Positions 20,019 through 29,447 of a stretch of 64,000 nt of DNA are shown here, piece by piece. Within the stretch, counting starts at the first letter, position 1; every line of letters begins with the position of its first letter. The notes under the pieces are model-generated. The model did not search any database and was not told the origin of the DNA. It worked only from the letters and a program-made list of their open reading frames with translations. Source of the stretch: Siminovitchia fordii DSM 16014 = CIP 108821 (lineage in GTDB: Bacteria; Bacillota; Bacilli; Bacillales; Bacillaceae_C); contig NZ_KB894686.1 of the NCBI RefSeq assembly GCF_000374565.1, positions 248,001 to 312,000 on the forward strand. The letters are read 5' to 3'. A program made the translations under genes and the position numbers.

Positions 20019-20085
20019 CATCCAATTTTTAAAAAAGGGATTAAAAATAAGAAGGAATCTGCGGAGGGATGCAGAATAAATAATT

Positions 20086-20556
20086 ATGCCCAAAAAAAAA
20101 AGGGTGATATTTGTCGATGCGGATGCCTGTCCTGTAAAAGGTGAAATTTCTAAAATTGCATCAGGATTGAATTTAGAGGTACTTTTTATCGCCTCTTACA
20201 GTCACAAACCTTCGAGATCTAAAGAAGGTGAAAATTGGATTTTCGTTGATCCGGACAGGGAAGCCTGCGACCTTTATATCCTCAATCATGTTAAGCAGGG
20301 AGATATCCTGGTTACACAAGATATAGGACTCGCAAGCATCGCGCTACAAAAAGGTGTTTATGTGTTTTCACCCAGGGGAACGGAATACAGGGAAGAAACA
20401 ATAGATACAGCTCTTGATTTCCGGTACTTGGCTGCAAAAGACCGTGAGCGGGGAAAATTTTGGAAGGGGCCCAAGCCATTTAAAGATGAAGACCGAAATA
20501 GATTTCTGACTGTTTTCGATAATTTTTGTCGAAAAATGGTAATTGGTGAAAATTGA
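20086..20556 (+). CDS. yqxD: YaiI/YqxD family protein (DUF188)
   Basis: 156-residue cytoplasmic protein beginning MPKKKRVIFVDADACPVK. The FVDADACPVK motif, VTQDIGLASIAL and SPRGTEY are hallmarks of the UPF0178/DUF188 family, a PIN-like fold with conserved aspartates. Its reaction is unknown. It heads the conserved yqxD-dnaG-sigA order. The best purine-rich site, GCGGAGGG, is 16 nt before the ATG, which is long; a GTG at 20104 in the same frame cannot be excluded. Confidence 0.88.
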   Translation: MPKKKRVIFVDADACPVKGEISKIASGLNLEVLFIASYSHKPSRSKEGENWIFVDPDREACDLYILNHVKQGDILVTQDIGLASIALQKGVYVFSPRGTEYREETIDTALDFRYLAAKDRERGKFWKGPKPFKDEDRNRFLTVFDNFCRKMVIGEN

Positions 20557-20586
20557 AATAAAAAGTATAGATGAGGATGTTTACAA

Positions 20587-22401
20587 ATGGCTGCAAGAAT
20601 CCCAGAGGAAAAGATAAGCGAACTCAGGCAGTCTGTGGACATTGTTGATATTATCAGTGAATATGTCCAATTAAAAAAGCAGGGCAGAAATTATTTTGGA
20701 CTATGCCCATTCCACAACGAAAATACTCCTTCATTTTCCGTGGCACCGGAAAAACAGATTTTCCATTGTTTTGGCTGCGGAGCAGGTGGAAATGTATTTA
20801 ATTTTTTAATGGATGCTGAAGGCGTCACTTTCCAGGAAGCAGCCGCCATTATCGCTGATAAAGGGGGCATTCCTCTTCAAATCGAGCAGCCTGATAGCCA
20901 GCGGGATGACGGCTATCCTTCAGAGCACCAAATAATGATTGACGCCCATGAACTATTGGGTAAACTATACCATCATTTATTGCTGAATACAAAAGAAGGC
21001 GCAGGTGCGTTGGATTATCTTCTTTCGCGCGGATTTTCACCCGAGGGTATTAGAAAGTTCAAAATTGGCTATTCTTTGCCTGAATGGGATATGGCCGTAA
21101 AGTATTTAACCAAGCGCGGTTTTAAGGAAGAAGAGCTTGAAAATGCAGGATTGATCATAAAAAAAGAAAATGATGACGGCTTTTTCGATCGGTTTCGCAA
21201 CAGGATTATGTTTCCTTTGTTTGATACCAAAGGTAGGACCATCGCTTTTTCAGCACGGGCTCTTGAAAGTGATGACTCCCCAAAATATTTGAATACCCCG
21301 GAAACGGCCATTTTTAATAAAAGCTCACTTCTATACAATTATCATGAAGCGCGGAGTGAAATTAGAAGGCAGGGGTATGCGGTCCTGTTCGAAGGCTTCG
21401 CCGATGTTATATCCGCCGATCAGGCCAATGTCAAAAATGGCGTCGCAGTGATGGGGACATCACTGACCAATGAACATATTCAGTTGCTGCGGAGGCTGAC
21501 AGATACAATCATCCTATGTTTTGATTCGGATCAGGCAGGCATTGAGGCCTCTAACCGTGCCGGCTCAATGCTTGTTGAGAAAGGATTGGAAGTTAAAGCG
21601 GCTTTGCTTCCAAAGGGAATGGATCCCGATGACTATATCCGAAAACACGGGACTGAAAAATTCCGTACGGATGTAATAGGGAATTCATTGGCATGGACGG
21701 CTTTTAAACTTCATTATTACAGGTTCGGAAAAAACTTGAAAAATGAAGGAGAAAAGCTGAAGTATATAGAAGAAGTCATGAATGAATTGAGCAAGCTGGA
21801 TAATCCCATTGAAAGAGATTTGTATATCCGGCAGATAGCCGAGGAATTTTCACTTTCTTTGGAAGTGCTTGAGGATCAACAAAAAAAGCTGGTTCAGGCG
21901 GAGGGGAAAAAGCAACAGCAACAGAAACAAGCTGGCAGTTTTACCCAGCTCCCTCAAAAGAGGCAAAAAGTCATGCCGGCCCACATAACAGCGGAGAGGC
22001 TGCTGCTGGCCAGGATGATTCGTGACGAGGAAGCTACCTATCGAATAATGACCATGCTTGAAGATCAGACATTTTACTATGATGAACACCAAGCTATTAT
22101 CACCTATTTATTAGGTTATTACGCTGCGGGGAACCCTCCGGATCCATTACTTTTTCTGGATCATCTTCCAGATAAAAAGTTGCGGGCAATCGTCACTGAA
22201 ATCGAAATGATGTCGGTAGACAGCGAAGATAATGAGCAGGAATTAAAAGATTGCGTCAATTATGTGTTGAATCATGCAAAGATGTTAATGATAAAAGAAA
22301 AACAATCAGAACAAAGAGAGGCGGAGCGAAGCAATAATGTCCAAAAGGCATTAGAAATTGCACAGGAAATCATTTCTCTCCGCAAATCATTAAGTATATA
22401 A
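20587..22401 (+). CDS. dnaG: DNA primase
   Basis: 604-residue primase that makes RNA primers for replication with DnaB/DnaC helicase. Zinc-binding CHC2 domain: C40, H43, C61, C64. The Toprim core carries [10 protein letters not shown] (catalytic Glu) and CFDSDQAG (metal Asp pair). The C-terminal helicase-binding domain is joined by a Lys/Gln-rich linker (about 438-448). sigA begins 34 nt downstream, the classic macromolecular-synthesis operon. Confidence 0.97.
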   Translation: MAARIPEEKISELRQSVDIVDIISEYVQLKKQGRNYFGLCPFHNENTPSFSVAPEKQIFHCFGCGAGGNVFNFLMDAEGVTFQEAAAIIADKGGIPLQIEQPDSQRDDGYPSEHQIMIDAHELLGKLYHHLLLNTKEGAGALDYLLSRGFSPEGIRKFKIGYSLPEWDMAVKYLTKRGFKEEELENAGLIIKKENDDGFFDRFRNRIMFPLFDTKGRTIAFSARALESDDSPKYLNTPETAIFNKSSLLYNYHEARSEIRRQGYAVLFEGFADVISADQANVKNGVAVMGTSLTNEHIQLLRRLTDTIILCFDSDQAGIEASNRAGSMLVEKGLEVKAALLPKGMDPDDYIRKHGTEKFRTDVIGNSLAWTAFKLHYYRFGKNLKNEGEKLKYIEEVMNELSKLDNPIERDLYIRQIAEEFSLSLEVLEDQQKKLVQAEGKKQQQQKQAGSFTQLPQKRQKVMPAHITAERLLLARMIRDEEATYRIMTMLEDQTFYYDEHQAIITYLLGYYAAGNPPDPLLFLDHLPDKKLRAIVTEIEMMSVDSEDNEQELKDCVNYVLNHAKMLMIKEKQSEQREAERSNNVQKALEIAQEIISLRKSLSI

Positions 22402-22435
22402 CCGGGTGCGCAAATGTTTGGAAGGAGGGGGACGT

Positions 22436-23566
22436 ATGGCTGAAAAAGCACGTTCCAACGTAACAGAAAATGAATTAACCCTCGAGCAGGCAAAAGAGGT
22501 ATTGCTTGAACAAGGAAAAAAACGGGGTACTTTGACATATGAACGCATTGCCAGTAATTTGGCCCATTTCGATCTGGACTCCGATCAAATGGATGAGTTT
22601 TATGAAATGTTGAGTCATCATGGGGTTGAAGTTCTCGAAGAAGACACTGATGATGATGAAGATCCCGATGTGGATGAGATTGAGAAAGAAGACGAAGAAG
22701 AATTTGATTTAAATGATTTAAGCGTCCCTCCCGGAGTTAAAATAAACGACCCCGTCCGCATGTATCTGAAAGAGATCGGCAGAGTGGATCTTTTATCAGC
22801 AGAAGAGGAAGTGGAGCTGGCCGAAAGGATTGAGCAAGGGGACGAAGAAGCGAAGAAAAGGCTGGCAGAAGCTAATCTTCGACTTGTAGTCAGTATTGCC
22901 AAGAGGTATGTGGGCCGCGGGATGCTGTTTCTTGATTTAATACAGGAAGGCAACATGGGACTGATTAAAGCTGTAGAGAAATTTGACCATAGAAAAGGTT
23001 TCAAATTTAGTACGTATGCCACATGGTGGATCAGGCAGGCCATAACTCGTGCCATAGCAGACCAAGCCAGGACAATACGGATTCCGGTCCATATGGTAGA
23101 AACCATTAATAAATTGATCAGAGTACAGAGGCAATTGCTTCAGGATCTGGGTCGAGAACCTTCTCCGGAAGAAATTGCGGAAGAAATGGATTTGACACCT
23201 GATAAAGTCAGGGAGATCTTAAAAATTGCTCAGGAACCCGTTTCCCTTGAAACACCGATCGGTGAAGAGGATGACTCTCACCTTGGAGACTTTATCGAGG
23301 ACCAGGAAGCCACTTCTCCATCTGATCATGCAGCTTACGAGCTGCTGAAAGAACAGCTCGAAGACGTTCTTGACACATTGACCGACAGAGAGGAAAATGT
23401 ACTCCGCCTCCGTTTCGGCCTTGATGACGGACGTACCCGGACATTGGAGGAAGTCGGCAAAGTTTTTGGTGTGACACGGGAGCGTATTAGACAAATTGAA
23501 GCTAAAGCACTAAGAAAGCTAAGACATCCAAGCAGAAGCAAACGTTTGAAAGATTTTCTCGAATAA
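22436..23566 (+). CDS. sigA: RNA polymerase housekeeping sigma factor SigA (RpoD)
   Basis: 376-residue primary sigma factor. After an N-terminal region 1.1 and an acidic stretch ([20 protein letters not shown]) come region 1.2-2 ([17 protein letters not shown]; the 2.3-2.4 segment [17 protein letters not shown]), region 3, and region 4.2 helix-turn-helix [20 protein letters not shown]. It recognises the TTGACA/TATAAT promoters listed here. ATG 22436 follows GGAAGGAGGGGG, which decides it over an upstream GTG at 22406. Confidence 0.98.
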   Translation: MAEKARSNVTENELTLEQAKEVLLEQGKKRGTLTYERIASNLAHFDLDSDQMDEFYEMLSHHGVEVLEEDTDDDEDPDVDEIEKEDEEEFDLNDLSVPPGVKINDPVRMYLKEIGRVDLLSAEEEVELAERIEQGDEEAKKRLAEANLRLVVSIAKRYVGRGMLFLDLIQEGNMGLIKAVEKFDHRKGFKFSTYATWWIRQAITRAIADQARTIRIPVHMVETINKLIRVQRQLLQDLGREPSPEEIAEEMDLTPDKVREILKIAQEPVSLETPIGEEDDSHLGDFIEDQEATSPSDHAAYELLKEQLEDVLDTLTDREENVLRLRFGLDDGRTRTLEEVGKVFGVTRERIRQIEAKALRKLRHPSRSKRLKDFLE

Positions 23567-23580
23567 TAAAGATATAATGT

Positions 23581-23608
23581 GCCTCCTGAAATACTGGAGG
23601 CTTTTTTT
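23581..23608 (+). terminator. Terminator after sigA
   Basis: GCCTCC (23581-23586) pairs with GGAGGC (23596-23601), followed by seven T. Confidence 0.9.
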
Positions 23609-23800
23609 ATTTAAATTTGACACTTATTTTACTTAATCTGATTTGCTTTTGCAAACCGGGATTTTGGCTCCTTTTGTCGATAGATTTTAAAAGGCCTTGT
23701 ATTGTTATTCAAAAATAGTATTTTTTCTAAATTAGATTGAATTTATGGTAATAAATGATATATCGAAATATCAAAAAAATAATTTAAAATATCAAATGTC

Positions 23801-23830
23801 TTGAGAAAGAAAAGAGGAACAGGATATAAT
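23801..23830 (+). promoter_or_regulatory. Sigma-A promoter for the acyl-CoA dehydrogenase gene
   Basis: TTGAGA (23801-23806), 18-bp spacer, TATAAT (23825-23830), 40 nt before the start codon. The preceding bases from 23609 are AT-rich and hold no gene. Confidence 0.75.
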
Positions 23831-23870
23831 ATATGTTGAAAGCGGATACAAAAGGCAGGAGGAGGGTAAA

Positions 23871-25013
23871 ATGAATCTTGACTTGACTGCTGAACAGGAT
23901 ATCATTAGGCGAACAATCAGGGAATTTGCCCGTGAGGAAGTTGCCCCCGGAGCCATAGAACGGGACAGGAACAGCGAGTTTCCGAGGGAAGTGTTTAAAA
24001 AGCTCGCCGATTTGGGGATGATGGGGCTTCCGTTTCCGGAAGAATACGAGGGTGCAGGAGCGGATACTATAAGTTTTGCGATTGTTACAGAGGAATTAAG
24101 CCGAGTATGCGCTTCGACCGGCATCACCTATTCTGCCCATATATCACTTGGAGGAGCTCCCATTTATATGTTTGGTACTGAGGAACAAAAGAAAAAATAT
24201 TTAATCCCTATTTGCAGGGGTGAATCTTTGGGCGCCTTCGGATTGACAGAACCGAACGCAGGATCAGATGCCGGAGGGACACAGACAACAGCGGTCCTGG
24301 AAGGGGATCATTATATCATAAACGGGAATAAATGTTTCATTACAAATGCTTCGTACGCCAAAAATGTGGCATTGACGGCCATTACAGGAAGGAAGAACGG
24401 AGAAAAGCAAATAAGTGCAATTATTGTCCCCACCAATGCGGAAGGGTTCACTATTCTCAATCAATATGAGAAAATGGGTCTGCATGCATCGGACACGACT
24501 GAACTTGTACTGGAAAATGTGAAAGTCGGCAAAGATCATTTGTTGGGAAAAGAAGGGGAAGGCTTTAAGCAGTTTCTTAAAACACTTGATGGGGGAAGAA
24601 TCGGGATTGGGGCAATGGCCGTTGGAATAGCTCAGGGAGCCTATGATAAGGCCTTACAGTATGTAAAAGAGCGAAAACAGTTTGGAAGGCCGCTATCCCA
24701 GTTTCAGGCTACACAATTCAAAATAGCTGATATGGCAATGAAAATTGAAGCGGCACGGAATATGGTATTTAAAGCCGCTTGGTTAAAGGATCAAGGCAGG
24801 CCTTTTGCCAAGGAAGCATCAATGTGTAAGTTATTCGCTTCGGAAGTATGCATGGAAATCACAGATGAAGCAGTTCAGCTACACGGTGGGTATGGATATA
24901 TGCGTGAATACGAAGTGGAACGGATGATGAGGGATGCAAAATTGCTGGAAATCGGGGAAGGCACATCTGAAGTCCAGCGCATGGTAATTGCTAGAGAAGT
25001 TGGGTGCTATTAG
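23871..25013 (+). CDS. Acyl-CoA dehydrogenase
   Basis: 380-residue FAD enzyme that makes the 2,3 double bond in acyl-CoAs, passing electrons to ETF. N-terminal helical domain, middle beta domain (GAFGLTEPNAGSDAGG; CFITNASYA) and C-terminal helical domain (YVKERKQFGRPL; LHGGYGYMREYEVERMMRD) are complete. The catalytic glutamate of the short-chain class sits in EIGEGTSEVQR near the end. Sequence style fits short/branched-chain enzymes (butyryl- or isovaleryl-type), but substrate cannot be fixed. It stands alone between sigA and cccA with its own promoter. Confidence 0.93.
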   Translation: MNLDLTAEQDIIRRTIREFAREEVAPGAIERDRNSEFPREVFKKLADLGMMGLPFPEEYEGAGADTISFAIVTEELSRVCASTGITYSAHISLGGAPIYMFGTEEQKKKYLIPICRGESLGAFGLTEPNAGSDAGGTQTTAVLEGDHYIINGNKCFITNASYAKNVALTAITGRKNGEKQISAIIVPTNAEGFTILNQYEKMGLHASDTTELVLENVKVGKDHLLGKEGEGFKQFLKTLDGGRIGIGAMAVGIAQGAYDKALQYVKERKQFGRPLSQFQATQFKIADMAMKIEAARNMVFKAAWLKDQGRPFAKEASMCKLFASEVCMEITDEAVQLHGGYGYMREYEVERMMRDAKLLEIGEGTSEVQRMVIAREVGCY

Positions 25014-25342
25014 AGTATTCAAAAAGTCATCGAATAACAAACGGAAGATTTAACCGTTGGCCTAATTCTGGGCTTCTCAATTATAACTGGATCGACTTCC
25101 GCCAACTGTTGCAACTCAAAAGTCATAAAAGTGAAAGCCGCCGATCGTAACTCCGCCCCCTTGACCTAATTTCTTTTAAATCATGCACTATTAGGTGTTA
25201 AATTGCCATTTAATTTGTCCAAATATCGAAAAAAGTTGAAACATCGACTGAAAGACTTTCCCTTCCGCTCATTTTCGAGTAGAATGTAGATGTTTGCATA
25301 ATTTATATTTATCAACTGTTTATTACATAAGGAGGGTAAGTC
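25014..25342 (+). other. Noncoding gap before cccA
   Basis: About 330 bases with no gene. No terminator for the acyl-CoA dehydrogenase and no convincing cccA promoter could be picked out; TAGAAT at 25280-25285 is a possible -10 without a good -35. Confidence 0.4.
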
Positions 25343-25699
25343 ATGAAACGCAATCCGCTTGTTCCATATTATTTGATTATGGTTTTAGGCCTCGTACTCG
25401 TATTTTTCCTTGCTATTAAAGGAATTGGAGATGCTAAAGAAATCGCAAAAGAAAAAGAAGGCGGCGGTCAAGAGCAAGCCGAAGAATTCAATCCTGAGGA
25501 ATACGCCCAAGGAACATGTATTTCATGTCACGGTGAAAATCTAGAAGGGTCAGGCTCCATTCCAAGCCTTCATGGTACAGGACTATCAAAGGATGAAATA
25601 GCTGACATTCTTACTAACGGTAAAGGCAACATGCCTGCCGGACTGGTACCAGCTGACAATATAGATCAGATGGCAGAATGGATAGCAAACCTGAAATAA
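25343..25699 (+). CDS. cccA: Membrane-anchored cytochrome c-550
   Basis: 118 residues: one N-terminal membrane anchor (VPYYLIMVLGLVLVFFLAI, about 8-26), a charged Gly/Glu-rich linker, then a small class I cytochrome c domain on the outer face. Heme attaches at C59-x-x-C62-H63 (CISCH) and M97 in NMPAG is the likely axial ligand. It shuttles electrons in the aerobic chain towards caa3-type oxidase. The place after sigA matches B. subtilis cccA. RBS AAGGAGGG. Confidence 0.95.
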   Translation: MKRNPLVPYYLIMVLGLVLVFFLAIKGIGDAKEIAKEKEGGGQEQAEEFNPEEYAQGTCISCHGENLEGSGSIPSLHGTGLSKDEIADILTNGKGNMPAGLVPADNIDQMAEWIANLK

Positions 25700-25706
25700 T
25701 ACACTT

Positions 25707-25743
25707 AAAAAGTTCTTTGCTAAAAGGCAAAGAACTTTTTTTA
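25707..25743 (+). terminator. Terminator after cccA
   Basis: AAAAGTTCTTTGC pairs with GCAAAGAACTTTT around a TAAAAG loop, with extra T to 25742. Confidence 0.92.
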
Positions 25744-25763
25744 TAAAGAAGGTGCAGTATCTG

Positions 25764-26462
25764 ATGAATGAGAATCAATTGTCAAAAAGGCTTCATTGCG
25801 TAGCCTCATTTATAAAAAGAGGAATGAAAATAGCGGATATTGGTTCTGACCATGCCTACTTGCCGTGTTATTCCGTTAAACGAGGGACAGCATCTTTTGC
25901 TGTGGCAGGTGAAATTGCAGAGGGCCCTTTCCGATCAGCCAAAGAGCAGGTTGAGAGGGTCCGTCTAGGCCACCTGATTGATGTAAGGAAAGGTGATGGT
26001 CTTGAAGTGGTACATCCCGAAGAAGTGGACTGCATCATTATAGCGGGCATGGGAGGACCATTGATATCACAGATATTGGACAATGGGAAAGAAAAGCTTA
26101 CCGGCGTCTCAAGGCTCATATTGCAGCCAAATGTCGGAGCGGAACATATTAGGTATTGGTTATTAGAAAATGGATGGGAACTGATAGATGAACAAATTTT
26201 GGAGGAAGACGGAAAAATTTACGAAGTGCTTGTTGCTGAGCAGGGAACTCCATCTAATTCATATAATCAAAGTGAATTATTAATGGGTCCTTTTTTGCTC
26301 AAGAAAAGGAATGGGGTATTCTTCAAAAAATGGTCTGCCGAGCTTAAGGCATGGCAAAACATATTAAATAGCATGGAGAGAGCAAAGGACCGTCCAGAAA
26401 CAGAAGAAAAAAAACAGGAGCTTTTAAGGAAAATTGCCATTGTTGAGGAGGCGTTGAAATGA
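25764..26462 (+). CDS. trmK: tRNA (adenine(22)-N(1))-methyltransferase TrmK
   Basis: About 232 residues. The SAM-binding motif IADIGSDHAYLPC lies near 25-37 and the NPPY-like IIIAGMGGPLISQIL follows near 91-105, with ILQPNVGAEHIRYWL after it. It methylates A22 of certain tRNAs. ATG 25764 follows GAAGGTG at 9 nt. It overlaps yqfO by 4 nt (ATGA), the same pair as B. subtilis yqfN-yqfO. Confidence 0.94.
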   Translation: MNENQLSKRLHCVASFIKRGMKIADIGSDHAYLPCYSVKRGTASFAVAGEIAEGPFRSAKEQVERVRLGHLIDVRKGDGLEVVHPEEVDCIIIAGMGGPLISQILDNGKEKLTGVSRLILQPNVGAEHIRYWLLENGWELIDEQILEEDGKIYEVLVAEQGTPSNSYNQSELLMGPFLLKKRNGVFFKKWSAELKAWQNILNSMERAKDRPETEEKKQELLRKIAIVEEALK

Positions 26463-27577
26463 AAAAAGTGAACGGCTTTCAAGTCATTGAAATGTTGGAA
26501 CAGTTTGCCCCCAAAAAGTATGCAATGGACGGGGATCCGATTGGTCTGTTAGTTGGCAGCTTAAATAAAAATGTTTCCACTGTTATGACGGCCCTTGACG
26601 TATTGGAAAATGTTGTGGATGAAGCGATTGAAAAAAATGTGGATATGATTATTGCCCATCACCCGATCATTTTCCGGCCGTTAAAAAGGATTGTTATGGA
26701 CGAACCTGGGGGAAAACTGATTGAAAAGCTGATCAAGCATGATATTGCCGTCTACGCAGCACACACAAATTTGGATGTCGCTAAAGGCGGAGTAAATGAT
26801 ATGCTCGCAAAGGCTTTAAAATTGAAAAACACTTCAGTGCTTATACCTACATATGAGGAGAACATGAAGAAGCTGGCCGTTTTTGTCCCGATCGAACAGA
26901 CAGATAAGGTCTTGGCAGCGCTTGGGGATGCCGGGGCAGGTTTCATTGGAGAGTATAGCCATTGCTCCTTTTCAACACAAGGCACCGGAAGATTTTTACC
27001 AGGGACTAACGCGAACCCTTTCATCGGTGAAAAGGGCAAAATGGAGGAAGTTTCTGAGGTTAAAATCGAAACGATATATCCGGAGTCATTGGAGAAAAAA
27101 ATAGTGTCGGCCATGATTAAGTCTCACCCATACGAAGAACCAGCATATGACATTTACCCTCTCAGTCTTAAAGGAGAGGAGCTTGGGCTTGGAAGAATTG
27201 GGGAGCTTGCAGAAGAAATGACGCTCCGGGAATTCGCTGAGCATGTGAAGGAAACGCTTGATGTCAACAGAGTACGGGTCATAGGCGACCATATGGCAAA
27301 GGTAAAAAAAATTGCTGTACTCGGAGGGGACGGAAACAAATATTATCAGCAAGCCAAAAGAAAAGGTGCTGATGTTTACGTAACAGGCGATATTTATTAT
27401 CATACAGGCCATGACGCCCTGAATATCGGTTTAAACATCGTAGATCCCGGGCACCATGTGGAAAAAGTGATGAAAAAGGGGCTTGCTGAGCTGCTTGGCA
27501 AGTGCGCAATACAGCTTGGATATGATGTCAATTTTATTCCTTCCGAACCGGATACTGATCCGTTTACGTTTGTTTAA
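26459..27577 (+). CDS. yqfO: Nif3-like dinuclear metal centre protein (YqfO)
   Basis: 372-residue DUF34/NIF3 protein. The two halves of the Nif3 fold, with metal ligands in IIAHHPIIFRP and AAHTNLDVA at the N-terminal side and DPGHHVEKVM at the C-terminal side, are split by an inserted PII/CutA-like domain (about 130-230, KLAVFVPIEQTDKVLAAL to SHPYEEPAYDIYPL). That insertion is typical of the Bacillus form. The reaction is not firmly known. It is coupled to trmK by a 4-nt overlap. Confidence 0.93.
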   Translation: MKKVNGFQVIEMLEQFAPKKYAMDGDPIGLLVGSLNKNVSTVMTALDVLENVVDEAIEKNVDMIIAHHPIIFRPLKRIVMDEPGGKLIEKLIKHDIAVYAAHTNLDVAKGGVNDMLAKALKLKNTSVLIPTYEENMKKLAVFVPIEQTDKVLAALGDAGAGFIGEYSHCSFSTQGTGRFLPGTNANPFIGEKGKMEEVSEVKIETIYPESLEKKIVSAMIKSHPYEEPAYDIYPLSLKGEELGLGRIGELAEEMTLREFAEHVKETLDVNRVRVIGDHMAKVKKIAVLGGDGNKYYQQAKRKGADVYVTGDIYYHTGHDALNIGLNIVDPGHHVEKVMKKGLAELLGKCAIQLGYDVNFIPSEPDTDPFTFV

Positions 27578-27585
27578 TAAGCAAC

Positions 27586-27628
27586 TAAAAAAGGCCAGGA
27601 CACCTTATTGGGTTTTCCTGGCTTTTAT
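27586..27628. terminator. Bidirectional terminator between yqfO and ispH
   Basis: GCCAGGA (27594-27600) pairs with TCCTGGC (27616-27622), flanked by an A run on the left and TTTTATTTTT on the right. It can serve both converging genes. Confidence 0.82.
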
Positions 27629-27630
27629 TT

Positions 27631-28587
27631 TTACTGTGTATTCAATTTCGGTTTTCTTACCTTTGGCAAAATCTTGTTTAACGGCACTTGGTTTTCTCGG
27701 GTCCATGTTGCGGGGTCAAGCGGATCAAACTGTTCTAGAAATGTGATGACTTCCCTTACGATAGGAGTTGGAGTGGATGCCCCAGCTGTTACGGCCACTG
27801 TTTCCGCTCCTTTCAGCCATTCAATATTTATTTCCGAGACATCTCCGACCCTGTATGCTCTGGTACCTGCTATTTCCTCCGAGACCTGGGCTAGTCGGTT
27901 GGAATTGTTGCTCATCGGGTCTCCTACAACAATTAATACATCCGCTTCACCGGCCTGATCTGCCACAGCTTCCTGGCGTACCTGAGTGGCAAGACAGATC
28001 TCTTTATGCTTTTCAGCATGGGGGTATTTTGCTTGGACCTTTTCCATAAGTTGTGCAACATCCCACTGGCTCATGGTTGTCTGGTTCGTAACGATAATTT
28101 TATCATTCTTGATATCGAGTTCCTCGACATCCTCCAATGCTTCCACAAGATGAACTATGTGGGGAGCAACTCCCACAGCGCCTTCCGGTTCGGGGTGTCC
28201 TTTCTTACCGATGTAAATGACGTCATACCCCTCACGCTCTTTTTGTCTGATTAAGTCATGAGTTTTTGTGACATCTGGACACGTTGCATCTATCGTGGTC
28301 AATCCTTTTTTCTTTGCAAGTTCCCGTACTTCCGGGGAAACACCGTGAGCAGTGAAAATGACGGTTCCTTTATCAACTTTTTCCAGTATGGATTTTCTGT
28401 TTGGACCGTCGAGTGTAATGATTCCGTCCTCTTCAAACGCGTCCGTCACATGTTTGTTGTGGACGATCATACCCAATATATAGATTGGGCGCGGCAGCGT
28501 CTTGTCCAAAGCTGCATTCCGCGCGATGACCATCGCATCAACTACACCGTAGCAATATCCACGGGGTGAAATTTTTATAATTTGCAT
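27631..28587 (-). CDS. ispH: 4-hydroxy-3-methylbut-2-enyl diphosphate reductase
   Basis: 318-residue iron-sulfur enzyme making IPP and DMAPP, the last MEP-pathway step. The three cysteines for the 4Fe-4S cluster are C12 (PRGYCYGV), C103 ([10 protein letters not shown]) and C198 (CLATQVRQ). Substrate residues H43, H81 and H131 and the SNNSNRL motif are present. ATG 28587 follows AGGAGGA. ispG, the preceding enzyme, lies 7 kb away in the same window. Confidence 0.97.
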   Translation of the reverse strand: MQIIKISPRGYCYGVVDAMVIARNAALDKTLPRPIYILGMIVHNKHVTDAFEEDGIITLDGPNRKSILEKVDKGTVIFTAHGVSPEVRELAKKKGLTTIDATCPDVTKTHDLIRQKEREGYDVIYIGKKGHPEPEGAVGVAPHIVHLVEALEDVEELDIKNDKIIVTNQTTMSQWDVAQLMEKVQAKYPHAEKHKEICLATQVRQEAVADQAGEADVLIVVGDPMSNNSNRLAQVSEEIAGTRAYRVGDVSEINIEWLKGAETVAVTAGASTPTPIVREVITFLEQFDPLDPATWTRENQVPLNKILPKVRKPKLNTQ

Positions 28588-28661
28588 GTATATCCTCCTG
28601 ACTATTGCCAGGCAAAAGCCTGAAACATTATGACTCTAACATTATTATATAGAACAACTGT

Positions 28662-28696
28662 GGAAAAGCCAACAGCCGTTCTAGTCTGAACGGCTG
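28662..28696 (-). terminator. Possible terminator after yqfQ
   Basis: CAGCCGTT and AACGGCTG form an 8-bp stem with an 8-nt loop just beyond the yqfQ stop; the T-rich tail (TTGGCTTTTCC) is weak. Confidence 0.5.
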
Positions 28697-28703
28697 ATCA
28701 ATA

Positions 28704-29225
28704 TCATACATACAACTTTGGCAATGATTCCCCACTTTGAGTTGTACTAGTTTTTTGATTTGAAGATTCCTGTTCGTACTCCCCAGATGGTTTGCTAGAG
28801 CTTTCAGAAGCTTTTTCTTCTTTTTCATTCATTTCTTCGGGGGCGTTTTTAAATCCTTTATACAATTTCCACATGGCGGGGAGGTTTCTGACAAGAGGCC
28901 CATACTGCTGGACCATTGGGCCTATTTGCTGCGCAGTTCTTAAAACCTGCTGCGTATTATTTAAAAATGATTGGATGTTTCCCGGATTGGTCAATCCCTG
29001 TAATAAAGAACCTCCACCTGTTTGAGAGCCCCTTGAAAATAATCCTGCTGCAGTTCTTCCCGCCTGTGAGGGAACTTGGCGCTGGAACAAACGGGATAAC
29101 AGCCCGCCCCTGTCCATGCTCTGGCCGGGCGGCATGCCAGGTGGACCGAAAAATCCGCCGCCCCTTTGAGGACCGGGAGGCCCAAACATCCCCATAGGTG
29201 GTCTGCTGAAATTCCTTGGCTGCAA
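28704..29225 (-). CDS. yqfQ: YqfQ/VrrA-like Gly-Pro-rich protein
   Basis: About 173 residues. The N-terminal third is low-complexity Gly/Pro/Arg/Phe (MGMFGPPGPQ, GGGFFGPPGM), the middle helical (NIQSFLNNTQQVLRTAQQIG and VQQYGPLVRNLPAMWKLYKG) and the tail Glu/Ser-rich. This arrangement and the place between ispH and cshB match B. subtilis YqfQ, called a VrrA relative. TTG 29225 is preceded by AAAGGAGG; an ATG at 29246 lies ahead of that site. A spore or envelope role has been proposed for relatives; none is shown here. Confidence 0.82.
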   Translation of the reverse strand: MQPRNFSRPPMGMFGPPGPQRGGGFFGPPGMPPGQSMDRGGLLSRLFQRQVPSQAGRTAAGLFSRGSQTGGGSLLQGLTNPGNIQSFLNNTQQVLRTAQQIGPMVQQYGPLVRNLPAMWKLYKGFKNAPEEMNEKEEKASESSSKPSGEYEQESSNQKTSTTQSGESLPKLYV

Positions 29226-29316
29226 TTCAATTCCTCCTTTCTTCATGTTTTATGACAGGGTATGCACATTAAAAAATTCCGTCCTGCTATGCGAAATTTC
29301 TAAAACAGCCACATTG

Positions 29317-29345
29317 TTGTAGTTGATGTATGAATCATTTATAAT
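29317..29345 (+). promoter_or_regulatory. Sigma-A promoter for cshB
   Basis: TTGTAG (29317-29322), 17-bp spacer, perfect TATAAT (29340-29345). The start would be near 29352, at the foot of the folded leader. Confidence 0.72.
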
Positions 29346-29351
29346 ATAAGC

Positions 29352-29440
29352 TTAGCAGGGGAAAGTGCCTATAAGTTTGTCTAGCCCGGGAACCATCTTG
29401 TTGGCCCGTGCTGGCAAAGCGCTGGACTTTCCTAAAGGAG
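29352..29440 (+). promoter_or_regulatory. Highly structured 5' leader of cshB
   Basis: GGAAAGT (29360-29366) pairs with ACTTTCC (29426-29432), extended by CC/GG. Inside, TTTGTCTAGC (29376-29385) pairs with GCTGGCAAA (29410-29418) with one bulge, then CGGG (29387-29390) with CCCG (29405-29408) and CCA with TGG. The whole leader folds into one long arm ending 1-2 nt before the AAAGGAG site of cshB. I cannot assign it to a known riboswitch class. Confidence 0.6.
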
Positions 29441-29447
29441 TGAACCA

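Noticed and set aside
23700-23800. Repeated ATATC/AAATATC blocks before the acyl-CoA dehydrogenase as a regulator site
   Set aside because: They are low-complexity AT-rich sequence without clear symmetry, and do not resemble a fatty-acid regulator site I know.
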